Below are positions 9,479-19,513 of a DNA stretch of 64,000 nucleotides, one piece after another. The translations under genes and the position numbers were made by a program. Under the pieces are notes generated by a model. It was not told the origin of the DNA. It saw only the letters and a list, made by a program, of their open reading frames with translations, and searched no databases. Positions within the stretch are counted from its first letter, which is position 1; every line of letters begins with the position of its first letter. This stretch comes from CAIVVT01 sp963757265. Its GTDB lineage: Bacteria; Acidobacteriota; Terriglobia; Bryobacterales; Bryobacteraceae. The DNA lies in contig CAVWRA010000006.1 in NCBI GenBank assembly GCA_963757265.1, positions 2,294,001-2,358,000 of the forward strand. Direction: 5' to 3'.

Positions 9479-11444
9479 TCAATGCATAGTCCAGCGGACG
9501 CCGGCGCGGACGAGGCGCGGCGTGCCGACCAGCGGCGTGGGGCTGTAGCCGGCAACAACGACGCGGTTGAGGGCGTTCTCGATCTGGAGATCGAGCGCGA
9601 AGCCGCGGGGCAGCGACTGGCGCGCGGTGCAGTGAAAGATGGCGTAGCCGGGGAGCAGGTGGGCGTTGAGATCGTCCTCAAACTGCAAGCCGCTGGCGCG
9701 CATTCCGACCGCGAGCAGCGTGGAGCCGCGGTGGTAGAGCAGTTGCGCGGTGCCCTGCTGCCTGCCGACCTGCGGAATTCGCTGGCCTGTGGAGATGCGC
9801 GAATCGGCGAACAGCCAGGCGGCCTCGAAGCGCAGCGGACCGAGCGCGCGGGCCAGCCTGGCTTCGGCGCCGCGGGCGAGAGCCGAGCCGATGTTCTCGC
9901 GCTGGCGGGTGATGAGCAGGGGCGAGATGGATTGAGTGGCGTTGAGGATCAGGTCATCGAGGCTGTTGCGGTAGAGGGTAACGGAGAGGCTGGTGCGGCG
10001 GCCGATCCAATCGGCGCCGGCCTCCGCGCCGGCCAGCGTTTCGGGGCGCAGCGCGGAGTTGGCGAGCGTTTCCACGTTGCCCACGCGGAAGTCGCGATAG
10101 AGCTCGTTCAAAGTCGGGGCGCGAAAAGCGCGGTTGGCCGAGGCACGCAGGCGCAGATGGCCGAAGCCGGCCGTCAGACCGCCGCTGGGACTCCAGAAAG
10201 CGGTGCCGTCGGCGGCATCCTCGCCGCGGAAACCGGCGTAGAAACGCACGCGGCCCAGGCGCAGGTCGCCCTGGGCGAAGGCTCCTCCCTGGGTCAGCGC
10301 GCCGCCCGAGACTCTGAGCCCGCCGGGGTAGAAGACTTCGTTGGAAAAGCCCTGGGCGCGCGAGAAGTCGCCGCCCGCGAGGAGGTCCCAATGCGCGCCG
10401 CCGTGCCGCCAGTAGGCCGCGCCGCCGGTGCCGTCGGCGGGGACGCTTTGGGTGGAGGTGAGGCGCTCCACGGTGCGGGCGAGGTTGATGGAAGAGTAGG
10501 TCGCGTGGAAGTTTTCGATGGTGTACCAGCCCAGCGCGGAGAAGGTATCGGCGCCGGATTGATGCGACCAGGAGGCGGCAAGGGTGCCAGTGCCGGTGGA
10601 GTTCTTCTGCAGCTCGGTCCCGTTGTTGCGGTATTCGACGAGCACGTCGGCGCGCAGGAAGACGCGGTCGCGCGGACCGATGTAGTCGAGGCGCACTGTG
10701 CCGGAGGCGAACTCGACATCGGCGGGCCGGTTGAACGGGGCCCTGGAAGGAGGGCCGCACGATGTACCAGCCGCTGGTCAGAAAGTCGCGGCTGGTGACG
10801 GAGAGGGCCCAGCGGCCGTGATAGATATACGAGCCCGCGGCATCGATCTCATTCTGGCCGCGGTTGCCGCCTTCATAGGCGAAACTCAGGTGGAGCGGTT
10901 GCGGCTCGGGGCTGAACATGGCGATGGCGCCGCCCATGGCGCGGTCGCCGAACAGGCTGGTGGCGGCGCTTTCGGAGATCTCGATGCGATCCAGATCCTC
11001 AGGCGGGAGGAGCGTCCAGTAGACCCAGCCGCCAAAGGGACTGTTCAAGGGGATGCCGTCCCACAGGACCAGCGTGCGGCTGGCGCCGGTGGACCCGAGA
11101 CCGCGCAGCGAGACGCCCTGCGTGGTGGGATTGGCGACCAGGGACGATGTGCGGCGGAAGAGCGAGAAGCCCGGAAACAGGCGCAGGCGATCGTCGATAT
11201 CCGCGCCCGGCGATTGTTCGATCGCGACGGAGTCGAGCACGGTGACGAGCGCGGGCGATTCGGCGCTGATGTCGGTAGAGACGGTAATGGAGGTCTGGAC
11301 GGGCTCAGGAGGGGCGGGGGGCGGAGTCTGCGCGGGAGCCGGGCGGGGGAAAGCAACCAGGATGCAGAATACGAGCGGAGCTCCAAGCCAGCGCCTCGAG
11401 GCGGCCTGGTTGCGCGGTAAAGACGATGGCGGCGGCAGGGTCAA
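9479..11444 (-). pseudogene. TonB-dependent outer-membrane receptor, frameshifted
   Basis: Two overlapping reading frames together form one receptor. Frame one (from 11444) has a signal peptide (VFCILVAFPRPAPAQ) and a plug domain with GVSLRGLGSTGASRTLVLWD and GIPLNSPFGGWVYW. Frame two (about 10740 to 9479) is the beta-barrel, ending in an aromatic-containing VRAGVRWTMH. Joining them needs removal of one base near 10733-10743 (GGGGCCC run). The total of 1966 nt is 3n+1, giving 654 residues after correction, the size of BtuB or siderophore receptors rather than the roughly 1100-residue acidobacterial Oar-like class. Only a TTG start (11444) is available, and it lies 140 bp inside the upstream DUF58 gene. 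True pseudogene or sequencing error cannot be distinguished here. Confidence 0.82.
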
Positions 11445-12453
11445 GGTCGTGCTGCAGCGGAATCGCCCGGCCTCGCGCTTCGACCAGCGCGAGATACCTC
11501 AGGATAGCGTAGACATCGCCTTCCACCGGAGTGAGGATCTCCCAGTCCTGGGTGCGGAAATGGATGCGCGCGCCGCGAGCGGTCATCTGCCAGGCGAGGA
11601 AGGCGCAGGCCTCGACGGCGCATTCGAACCACGGCCGTTGGTCCAGGCCGGCCTGGAGATCGAGGAAGATGGCGATGAGCGGGTCCTGATCGCGGGCGAA
11701 TTCGCGGACCTGGAGCGAGCCGGTGTGCGCGGTGGCGCGCCAGTCGACATGGCGGGCGCTTTCGAACGGTTCATAAGGGCGGATGCGGTAGAAGTCGTGG
11801 CCGCGGCCCTGGAGCGACGATTCGGCTTCTGAGGCGACGCCGGCGAGCAACTGGTCGAAGCCGGGCTGGGCGTCGAGACAAGGATAGACCACGACTTCGC
11901 GGTTCATCAGGACGCGGATGCGCCGCTCGGCGAAGCCGAAGGGGAAGCGTGACGAGAATTGAAAGCTGTCGCCGGCGTGGCTGCCGCGGCGCTGGAAGAC
12001 CACATCGATGGTGGTTTCGAGCTCCGCGCCGCCGGGGATGAGGGGGAAGTAGACGGGCGTGGTAAAGGCGCTGCCCTCGACGCCGACGACCCGGATGGAG
12101 AACGAGGGCATGCGGCGTTTGACGTTGCGCAGGAGCATGCGGGCGGGCGTTTTGCGGCGTGCGCTGATGTGCTCGGGGAGGCGGACGTCGAGTTCGAGGC
12201 CGGAGATGCCTAGCCGATTGATGAGTCCGGAGACCATAAACGTGGCCAGCATGGCGGCGAAGATGAGGAACAAGAGATTGTTGGCGGAGGCAAAGGCGGC
12301 CAGGCCGGTGAGCAACAGAACGAGCAGGTACACAGCGCCGATGAGGGTCACGCGCTCGCGCACGCGGGCTCGGAACCAGGCGCGGATGCGGCTCCGCCAC
12401 GCGCGGGGAGCGGGCGCGGCCGGGAGTTCGCGCTCAAGGGGCGGCTCGGGCAT
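11305..12453 (-). CDS. DUF58 membrane protein
   Basis: The 382-residue protein has two N-terminal membrane segments (about 33-75), a beta-rich middle and the DUF58 hallmark RPYEPFESARHVDWRATAHT followed by GSLQVREF (about 250-275). DUF58 proteins accompany MoxR AAA ATPases and VWA proteins in several bacteria; no MoxR gene is in the immediate neighbourhood. The last 46 residues are encoded by the same DNA, in another frame, as the signal peptide of the TonB receptor, and their composition (PPPGSRADSAPRPS) looks non-native. Either the C-terminus is shorter in reality or the two genes genuinely overlap by 140 bp. Confidence 0.85.
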   Translation of the reverse strand: MPEPPLERELPAAPAPRAWRSRIRAWFRARVRERVTLIGAVYLLVLLLTGLAAFASANNLLFLIFAAMLATFMVSGLINRLGISGLELDVRLPEHISARRKTPARMLLRNVKRRMPSFSIRVVGVEGSAFTTPVYFPLIPGGAELETTIDVVFQRRGSHAGDSFQFSSRFPFGFAERRIRVLMNREVVVYPCLDAQPGFDQLLAGVASEAESSLQGRGHDFYRIRPYEPFESARHVDWRATAHTGSLQVREFARDQDPLIAIFLDLQAGLDQRPWFECAVEACAFLAWQMTARGARIHFRTQDWEILTPVEGDVYAILRYLALVEARGRAIPLQHDLDPAAAIVFTAQPGRLEALAWSSARILHPGCFPPPGSRADSAPRPS

Positions 12454-12483
12454 CCGAAGTCATTGTAGACCGCGGGGGCGCGA

Positions 12484-14962
12484 TCAAGGCGCGATGGTGA
12501 TGCGATATACACCCTCGACGGGCGCGTGGAGCGTCTGGCTGCCGACGCGCGCGGTGACCGCATATTCCATCAGCGGGACGGGCACTGCCGGCGCTTCGAG
12601 CCAGGCCTGCCAGGTCTTCCGGCCGAGCAGGCTGAAGGGCCGTTCGGTCCACGTTGCCGAGGCGGCGGCGCGGGTGCGCAAGGTGACGGCGGAGACGGCG
12701 GCGGAGACGGGGACGAGCGCGAGAATGCGGACCTTGTCGCCGGCGCGAAGCATGGTGGGGCGCACGGGGACGATGAGGCGCGGGGGCGTCTCGGCGTCGG
12801 GGGCGCGGGCGGCGGCGACGGCCTGGTCAACTTCAGGCGGCATCGAGTCGATGAACTCGGCCATCGAGAGCGGCAGGCGGTCCAGGGCGATGCGCGAGAA
12901 CTTGTTCTGCAGCGAGGCGAGGGTGCCGAGGTCGTTGCGCGTGGCGACGGCGCCGTGGAAGCGGAGGATGGCCTGACGGACTTCGGGCGTGATCTTGAGC
13001 CAGATGGGCAGGCCCTCGGCTCCGACGAGCGCGCGGGCTTCGTCGAGTTTCTTGGCGGCACGCAACTCGACCGCGCGTTTCAGGACTTCGTTGAGCGACT
13101 GGGCGAGGATCCACGCTTCGCCGTAGTGGGTCATGAACTCGACGGTACGAGTGAGGTCCTCGAGGCGGTCCCGCTCGACAGGCGGGGCGGAGTCGAACGA
13201 GGGCGCGAAGATCCGCGGCGGCCTGGCGCTGGGCGGAGCGCATTTCGGGCGTGACGTGGGAATCGTTCCAATATTTGAAGCCTTCGTCGTAGTCGCCGGA
13301 GAACTCGGTCTGCACGACGTGGCCGTCCTTGATCTCGTTCGTGCCGGTGCGCATGAACTGCTGCTGCTTGTCCGCCGCGGCGAGGATCTCGCCGTAGCGG
13401 CGGGCGCGGTCGCCGGAAGCCTGCGAGCGGGCGTAAGCAGCGAAATGGGCGTCGGGCGTGTAAGCCTTGTCCCACATGGCGCGGGCGAAGAACGTTGCCG
13501 TGGGATCGACGATGCGATGGCGCCAGTGGATGCCTAACATACCCTGGCAGCCGTAGCCGGCGGAGAGGTTAACGTCGCGGTGGAAGCGGTTGGCGTGGAG
13601 CTGAAGGAGCCACATCGAGGGGTCGTCCTCGAGCCAGGGAATCGGCCAGCGCTCGCGCGAGCCGAGCTGGCCGAAGACCTCGTGGACGGGATCCCAGCCG
13701 AGGGTGTCGCTGAGGCAGGAGAAGACGATGTCCTCGGGCAGGACCTTGTGCAGCTCGGCGAAGTGGCGCGCGACGCCGCCCCAGCCGCTGATGACGAGGC
13801 GCTTGGAGGGCGCGTGGCGGCGCAGGAAATCGTGGGCGATGTTGAAGGCGGCCGTGGGCAGGGGGATGCCTTCCTTGCGGCTGTCCCAGTTGGCGCCCTC
13901 GTCCTCCCAGAGCCAGACGTGGTCGACTTCCGGGTAAGAGGTGAGAAGGTTGTCGAGGCGGGCTTCGAGGAGCTTGCGGCCGGTGTAGGAGGAGGGATCC
14001 CAGCGCGGGCGGCGGTGCGGATCGGCGGAGCGGGCCTCGGGCGGCAGAGCGCGGTAGGTCTCGTCGGGGATCTGATAAGGCTCGAAGCCGACGCCGGTGC
14101 GCAGGCCAAGCTGCCTGGCGTAGGCGAGGGAGCGGCGCAGCATCGTTTGGGTGCGCTCGGCGATCTCCCAGGGATTGCGGCCGAGACGGGTGGCGTCGGA
14201 GCCGAAGACTTCACCGTCGTAATAGTTGGGCGAGCCCATGCCGTAACGCGAAGTGCGCTCGGGCAGGTAGCCCCAGCGGTTGGAGGCGGTGTTGTCGAGG
14301 TAGGCGAGGTGGCCGGCGCCGGCGAATTCGAAATTGAGGTAGCTCTCGGCCCACTGATTGCCGGTAGTGTAGACGTGCATGCCGAAGGTGTTCATGCGCA
14401 TGCGCAGCATGGATTCGAAGTAGGCTTGAAAGTCTTCTTCGTTGTATATCGTGATGCAGTTGAGGAAGTCGGGCCAAGGGAGCAGGCCGCGGGTGGAGAA
14501 GCGCGGCTCGCCCTGCCAGGACTGGCCGGGGGCGGGGACGACCAGCTCGCGCGCCGGCTCGGGCGGGTAGTTCTCGCCGTCGATGCCGAAGACCGCGCCC
14601 TGGCGTTCGAGGAAGTCGTAGGCCGCGAAGAGCAGGCCGCGCGGGGTTGCGCCGCGCAGCGTGACGTTGGAGCCCGCCGCGCGGATCTCGTAGCTTTCTT
14701 CGTGGGCGAGATTTCCCTTGTCAACGCGCAGGATGATACGGCGATCGCCGGGCGCGGCGGCCTCGCCGGGGTTCTCGAAACGTACCTCCGCCGGGAGGCG
14801 CAGGGAGAGGAGGCCGCGCAGCATCTCGCGCTCGGCGAGCGTGGGCGGGGCGGAGGCGGAGACTTTGATGCGCGAGCCGGCCGCGCCCTCGAGCGGCCAG
14901 AGCGCCGCGCCGAGCAGCAGGGCGCGCTCGAGGAAGGAACGGCGGGTATCGGAATCGGGCAT
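12484..14962 (-). pseudogene. Tat-exported glycosidase-like protein, frameshifted
   Basis: Two frames join into one 825-residue product. The first (from 14962) has a Tat signal (DTRRSFLERALLLGAALWP), an N-terminal domain with GLLFAAYDFLERQGAVFG, reminiscent of the GH67/GH20 accessory domain, and a TIM-barrel-like region with DHVWLWEDEGANWDSRKEG. The second frame (13134 downward) supplies the C-terminal domain. The switch needs removal of one base near 13213-13222, in a GCGGCGG run; the length 2479 nt is 3n+1. ATG at 14962, with AGGAGG 8 bases upstream, is preferred over GTG at 14971. A carbohydrate-active role is inferred from the N-terminal similarity and Tat export only. Either a sequencing error or a recent mutation. 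Confidence 0.7.
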
Positions 14963-15078
14963 AGGATGCACCTCCTGGCGGACATCCTATCATCGCGGGT
15001 GGCGGGATCCGACTGGCTGAGGCCCCGTCCAGGCGCTCAAACCTGCCGCTTCCAGAGGTAGAATCGACGTGAGGCGCT

Positions 15079-15291
15079 ATGGACGAGCATCGCATTACGA
15101 TCGAGCCCGGCAAGCGATCCGGCCAGCCCTGCATAAGGGGTCTCAGAATCACCGTCTGGGACGTGCTGAGCTGGCTTGCCGCCGGCCGCAGTGAAGAGCA
15201 AATCATTTCGGATTACCCCGAATTGGAGCAGGAAGATTTCCGTGCGGTGTTCGAGTACGCGGCTCGGGTCGGCCGACGGGTCGCTTTGTGA
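15079..15291 (+). CDS. DUF433 antitoxin
   Basis: A 70-residue protein with the DUF433 pattern: ITIEPGKRSGQPCIRGLRIT followed by VWDVLSWLAAGRSEEQIISD and a C-terminal helix. DUF433 is a small winged-helix family usually paired with PIN-like toxins. It precedes a DUF5615 gene and overlaps it (GTG inside TTGTGA at 15288-15291), the usual coupled arrangement of a type II toxin-antitoxin pair. By analogy it should neutralise the toxin and bind its own promoter; no clear operator palindrome was seen upstream. Confidence 0.88.
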   Translation: MDEHRITIEPGKRSGQPCIRGLRITVWDVLSWLAAGRSEEQIISDYPELEQEDFRAVFEYAARVGRRVAL

Positions 15292-15623
15292 AGCTGCTGC
15301 TGGATGAAAACTTGTCCCGACGGCTCGTTGCACAATTGGCCGACTTATTCCCGGGCTCGACGCATGTCGCGTCAGTAGGGCTCCTCCAGGCGCCGGACGC
15401 GCGCCTTTGGGAATACGCGAAAGCGCACGACTTCGCCATCGTGACCGCCGACGCGGACTTCTATGAATTGGCGACCTCGTTCGGCCCGCCGCCGAAGGTG
15501 ATCTGGCTGCGCGGTTGCGACTACCCAACCGACACCGCTGAGCGCCTGATTCGGCGCGAGGCCATCCGCGCGGCCGAATTCCTCGAGGATCGCGATCAGG
15601 CCGTTCTGATCCTGACCCCTTAG
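15288..15623 (+). CDS. DUF5615 PIN-like toxin
   Basis: A 111-residue PIN-like protein. The N-terminus MKLLLDENLSRRL carries the conserved acidic D-E-N, ATADADF-like VTADADFYELA gives the second acidic cluster, and WLRGCDYPTDTAERLIR matches the family C-terminal part. PIN/DUF5615 proteins are predicted metal-dependent RNases. It starts with GTG, overlapping the antitoxin stop codon by 4 bases, so translation is probably coupled. A complete toxin-antitoxin module is the likeliest reading. Confidence 0.87.
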   Translation: MKLLLDENLSRRLVAQLADLFPGSTHVASVGLLQAPDARLWEYAKAHDFAIVTADADFYELATSFGPPPKVIWLRGCDYPTDTAERLIRREAIRAAEFLEDRDQAVLILTP

Positions 15624-15692
15624 AAGAGCCTTCGAAAGGCGTGCCAGGTTGCGTAGCTCTCCCTACGTAATGCGCGTATCATTATCGCTGAG

Positions 15693-16523
15693 ATGCAGCT
15701 CCTGATCCGATTCGCGTTTGTGGTGGCTTTGGGGGGCGCATTGCAAGCGTCCGGGCAGGGCCTGAGAATCCAGACGCCGCAGGAGAGAACCGGGAACCCG
15801 ACGGCTAAGCCGGAACCGCGGCGGCTTATCAATTCAGACCCCATATCGCTATATCGCCGCCTGGTGAGCCCGTCGCCAGAAGACCGCGGGGAGGCCTTAC
15901 GGTTGCTCGGCCATAAAGAGATCGACGCGAGCGAATCGCTTACGGCGCGCCTTTATGCAGTGCATCTGGATTCACGCGCTGATCTTCAATACATACTTAT
16001 TGCGACTGGCCAACCCGCGCGGTCGATTGCGATGGTTTTTCAAGGGAAGCGCCAGGAATGGTGGGCGATCGGAGATTTCACATACTGGTACCATTGGGAC
16101 GCGAACGAGGCTGAGCGGTTTGTCGAGTTACGCGAGATCGTCTGGTCTGGCCGCAAAGAAATCATAGTGCGTGACCATGAGGGTGGGACTGGGATGGCCG
16201 AAACGACGCTATCCATCTACAGAATGCAAGACGGAAGGTTGTATCGCGTCTTTCGCACGCTGGAGGATGGATACGACTCGCATCAGGGCATTTCCGAATA
16301 CGAACATCGCACCCTCGAATACCCAGAGCACGACTGGAATGCCCCCGCCTTCCTGGTAGTGCGTTATGTCAAGCGCACTGAGCCCGCGGAAGGGGGCAGG
16401 CCTGTCCGCGTGACGAGGAAGTGTTCCGTTTTCCGATGGGACGCTGCTGGTTTCGCCTTCGTAGGGGACAAGGCCGCAACGCCGAAACTCTGTTCCGAAC
16501 CCGCAGCAAACCCCTCCCCGTGA
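15693..16523 (+). CDS. Secreted protein of unknown function
   Basis: A 276-residue protein with an N-terminal signal peptide (MQLLIRFAFVVALGGALQAS). The mature part has no family I can name. It contains a tryptophan-rich stretch (QEWWAIGDFTYWYHWDANE) and a LREIVWSGRKEIIVRDHEGG segment. It stands alone between the toxin-antitoxin pair and the convergent xylB gene. The coding sequence is less GC-rich than its neighbours, compatible with lineage-specific or acquired DNA. Confidence 0.7.
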   Translation: MQLLIRFAFVVALGGALQASGQGLRIQTPQERTGNPTAKPEPRRLINSDPISLYRRLVSPSPEDRGEALRLLGHKEIDASESLTARLYAVHLDSRADLQYILIATGQPARSIAMVFQGKRQEWWAIGDFTYWYHWDANEAERFVELREIVWSGRKEIIVRDHEGGTGMAETTLSIYRMQDGRLYRVFRTLEDGYDSHQGISEYEHRTLEYPEHDWNAPAFLVVRYVKRTEPAEGGRPVRVTRKCSVFRWDAAGFAFVGDKAATPKLCSEPAANPSP

Positions 16524-16712
16524 CGGCGCTGCCCAAGACGCACGCCTAGCGCCTCAGACAATACGCTTCCATCGTCTGCAAAGGTCCGAACCTGACGTGC
16601 CGGCGGAACATACAGGCCGCAGCGAAGGAGCACGACGATCCTGAACTTCGGTGTCTTCATGCAGCGTTCGCCTGAGGCGCGGCTTGTCACAGCGGTGGTT
16701 CACCATGCGGTG

Positions 16713-16772
16713 CACCGTGATTCACGGTGAGATTACCGGGTACCGAGCCATGTCTTGCCGTGAATTCACGGC
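16713..16772. other. Pair of related perfect palindromes
   Basis: Between convergent genes lie CACCGTGA-T-TCACGGTG (16713-16729) and GCCGTGAATTCACGGC (16757-16772). Both share the core CCGTGA-TTCACGG, with centres about 44 bases apart; a GGTGCACC palindrome overlaps the first. They lack T-tracts. They could be binding sites for a dimeric regulator or remnants of a repeat; the position downstream of both flanking genes argues against a promoter operator. Confidence 0.5.
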
Positions 16773-16806
16773 GGCGGCGCGGCGTCTTTGCAGGGGCAGG
16801 GAGCCC

Positions 16807-18306
16807 TCAGCGCATCTGGTTGATGATGCCGTAGAAGGGCTTGAGCGTGGGGTACAGGACGCTGTAGGCCTCGTAGCCGCGCTGGTAGACGGCGGACTCA
16901 TGCGGCGAGGGCACCATGCTGTCGACCTCGCGGATGCAAGCCGCGCAGACCTCGTCGACGGACTTGTAAGGGCCATCGCCGGCCAGCGCGAGCAGCGCCG
17001 CGCCGTAGGCCGAGCCTTCCTTGTTCTCTAGGGTCGTGACGCTGGTGGAGAAGATATCGGCGAGCATCTGCCGCCAGAAGGCGCTGCGGGCGCCGCCGCC
17101 GGAGACGCGCACGGAGGTGATCTCCAGGCTCATGTCCTCATGGATGATGGCGAGGCAGTCGCGCAGGCTGAAGCTCACGCCTTCGATGATGGCGCGGATG
17201 AGGTCGGCGCGGGTGTGCTTGTTGGTGATGCCGATCCAGCCGCCGCGGGCGTAGGGGTCGAGGTGCGGGGTGCGCTCGCCCATGAGGTAGGGCAGCCAGT
17301 AGAGGCCGTGGCTCAGCGGCGGCGCGGTGGCGGCTTCGGCGGTGAGGGCGTCGTAGTCGGCGCCGGGAGCGAGATTGTTGCGGAACCACTGCAGGCTGAG
17401 GCCGGCGCCCTGGGTGACGCCCATGACGTGCCACTTGCCCTTGACGGCGTGGCAGAAGGTGTGGACGCGGCCCTTGCGGTCATACTGCGGCCGGTCGAGG
17501 AAGGCGAACACGACGCCGGAGGTGCCGATGGTGCAGGAGGCGATGCCGGGCGCTACAATGCCGTTGCCGATGCCGCTGGCGGCCTGGTCGCCGGCGCCGC
17601 CGACGACGGGCGTGCCTTCCTTCAGGCCGGTGGCCTTGGCGGCGGCTTTCGTGACTTTGCCGGTCACTTCGACCGACTCGTGGAGCTTGGGGAGCAGCGA
17701 TTTGTCGAGCTTGAGGCGCTCGATCATTTCAGTGGACCAGCGGCGCCGCACGACGTCGAGCAGACCCGTGCCGGAGGCGTCGGAGACCTCGGTGGCGTGC
17801 TCGCCAGTGAGGCGGAAGCGGACGTAATCCTTGGGCAGAAGGAGCTTGCGGGCGCGTTCGAAGTTGGCCGGCTCGTTGTCGCGGACCCATAGCAGCTTGG
17901 GGAGCGTGAAGCCGGTCAGCATCGGATTCGCAGTGAGCGTGACGACGTCGTCGCGGCCGACGGTAGAGTTGACGAAATCGACCTGGGCCTGGCTGCGCTG
18001 GTCGCACCAGATCAGCGAGGGGCGGATGACTTCATTGGCGGCGTCAAGCAGGACGAGGCCGTGCATCTGGCCGGAGAGGCCGACGGCCTTGACGTCGTCG
18101 CCCTTGGCGCCGGCGGCCTGCAGCACGCCCTGGACGGCCTTCTGCGCGGCGTCCCACCAGTTGCGGGGCTCCTGCTCGGCCCAGCCGGGGCGTTCCATTT
18201 TCATGTCGTCATGTGGGGCGGTGAAGCCCGCGGCGACGGCGCCCTGCTCGTCGATCAGCAGAGCGCGGCTGCCGCCGGTTCCGATATCCAGGCCAAGCCA
18301 ATACAT
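16807..18306 (-). CDS. xylB: Xylulokinase (FGGY family)
   Basis: A 499-residue FGGY carbohydrate kinase. The N-terminus MYWLGLDIGTGGSRALLID is the phosphate-1 loop; GLSGQMHGLVLLD and IWCDQRS match xylulokinase substrate-binding segments; VVGGAGDQAASGIGNGI and VRVSGGGARSAFWRQMLADI are the family signatures. Expected reaction: D-xylulose plus ATP to xylulose 5-phosphate. ATG at 18306 has a strong AAGGAGGT 6 bases upstream and is chosen over the in-frame start at 18348. It lies 38 bases after the ROK kinase gene, so the two are probably co-transcribed as a sugar-phosphorylation pair. Confidence 0.93.
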   Translation of the reverse strand: MYWLGLDIGTGGSRALLIDEQGAVAAGFTAPHDDMKMERPGWAEQEPRNWWDAAQKAVQGVLQAAGAKGDDVKAVGLSGQMHGLVLLDAANEVIRPSLIWCDQRSQAQVDFVNSTVGRDDVVTLTANPMLTGFTLPKLLWVRDNEPANFERARKLLLPKDYVRFRLTGEHATEVSDASGTGLLDVVRRRWSTEMIERLKLDKSLLPKLHESVEVTGKVTKAAAKATGLKEGTPVVGGAGDQAASGIGNGIVAPGIASCTIGTSGVVFAFLDRPQYDRKGRVHTFCHAVKGKWHVMGVTQGAGLSLQWFRNNLAPGADYDALTAEAATAPPLSHGLYWLPYLMGERTPHLDPYARGGWIGITNKHTRADLIRAIIEGVSFSLRDCLAIIHEDMSLEITSVRVSGGGARSAFWRQMLADIFSTSVTTLENKEGSAYGAALLALAGDGPYKSVDEVCAACIREVDSMVPSPHESAVYQRGYEAYSVLYPTLKPFYGIINQMR

Positions 18307-18344
18307 GGAAGTACCTCCTTCGCGCGGTTGACCAGGACCGCCTG

Positions 18345-19289
18345 TCATCCAGCCGCGACGGGCTGCGCCGCTTCGAGGAACGGCAAATAGGCCGCGCCGT
18401 ACAAGCCCGCTTCGTTGCCCAGCAGCGCCTTTTCGATGCGCGTGTCGGTGGTGCGGAAGGTAAAGCTGCGCCGGCGGGCCTCGGCGAACATCGCCGGGGC
18501 GAAGAGGTCCCAGGCGGGCAGCGGGCCGCCGCTCAACAGGTAGAGCGGGGCATTAAAGATGTTGACCAGGTTGCCGATGGCGATGCCGAGCGCGGTGCCC
18601 ATGGCTTCGAAGACGCGCTTGGCTTTAGCGGCCTCTTCGCCGCTGCCCCGGGTAGCGATTTCGTAGACATCTTTCGAGCTGAGGTTCTCGCCCAATTGGA
18701 GCAGGCGCGCCATGGTCGAGATGGCGGTCGCCGAAGCGTGCTTCTCGAGGCAGCCGGTGTTGCCGCAGCCGCAGGGGCTGCCGGTGGGAACGATGGTCAT
18801 GTGGCCCAGTTCGCCGGCCATGCCGAGGAAGCCGCGCATGACGTGGCCGTTGACGATCACGCCGCCGCCGATGCCGGTGCCGAGCGTCAGCAAAACCAGA
18901 TCGTCGACATCCTTGCCCGCGCCGAGCCACTTCTCGCCGAGCGCGGCGGCGTTGGCATCGTTTTCGAGGATCACGGGCTTGCCGAGCCGCCGGCCGATCT
19001 CGTCGCGCAGCGCGACTCCCTCGAGGGAAGGCAAGTTGTTGGAGTTGGCGATGATGCCTTCCTTCATGCGGATGAAACCGGCCACGGCGACGCCGACTCC
19101 GGCCAGGTCGTCCTGGCCGAACTGCTCCTGCAGCACGCGGATGGAGGCGACGATGTCGTCGATCACCGCGTCGCGGCCCTCTTTGAGGTTGGTCGAGCCC
19201 GAGTGTTTGCCCAGGATTTTGCCGTCTCTGTCAACGGCGGCGGCGCGCAGATTGGTGCCGCCGAGATCAACGCCGATGGAGTATTGCAT
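18345..19289 (-). CDS. ROK-family sugar kinase (glucokinase-like)
   Basis: A 314-residue ROK protein. IGVDLGGTNLRAAAVDRDG is the ATP-binding loop, VILENDANAAALGE holds the catalytic aspartate, LGTGIGGGVIVNG follows, and GHMTIVPTGSPCGCGNTGCLE is the ROK zinc/substrate motif. No N-terminal HTH is present, so it is a kinase rather than an NagC/XylR-type repressor; glucose is the commonest substrate but not provable. ATG at 19289 directly precedes the ATP loop; an upstream ATG at 19319 would add ten unlikely residues. First gene of a probable two-gene unit with xylB. Confidence 0.9.
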   Translation of the reverse strand: MQYSIGVDLGGTNLRAAAVDRDGKILGKHSGSTNLKEGRDAVIDDIVASIRVLQEQFGQDDLAGVGVAVAGFIRMKEGIIANSNNLPSLEGVALRDEIGRRLGKPVILENDANAAALGEKWLGAGKDVDDLVLLTLGTGIGGGVIVNGHVMRGFLGMAGELGHMTIVPTGSPCGCGNTGCLEKHASATAISTMARLLQLGENLSSKDVYEIATRGSGEEAAKAKRVFEAMGTALGIAIGNLVNIFNAPLYLLSGGPLPAWDLFAPAMFAEARRRSFTFRTTDTRIEKALLGNEAGLYGAAYLPFLEAAQPVAAG

Positions 19290-19513
19290 CGCTTGCGCCA
19301 CGAAGCCGCATGATATCAAACCACGTGGCCGGGGCTGAATTGGATGCGTTCAGAGACGAGTTGTGAAGAATTCCGCATGGCCCTGCGGGGGCCCATGAGG
19401 ATGAAGGTCACGCCGTGGCGGCGCAGGCAAGCGTCAACACGAGTGTCAACGCGGCGCACGAGTGCCCGCGCCACCCACCTCCGCGACTCTTGTCGCTATG
19501 GCGGGCAAGCGAG

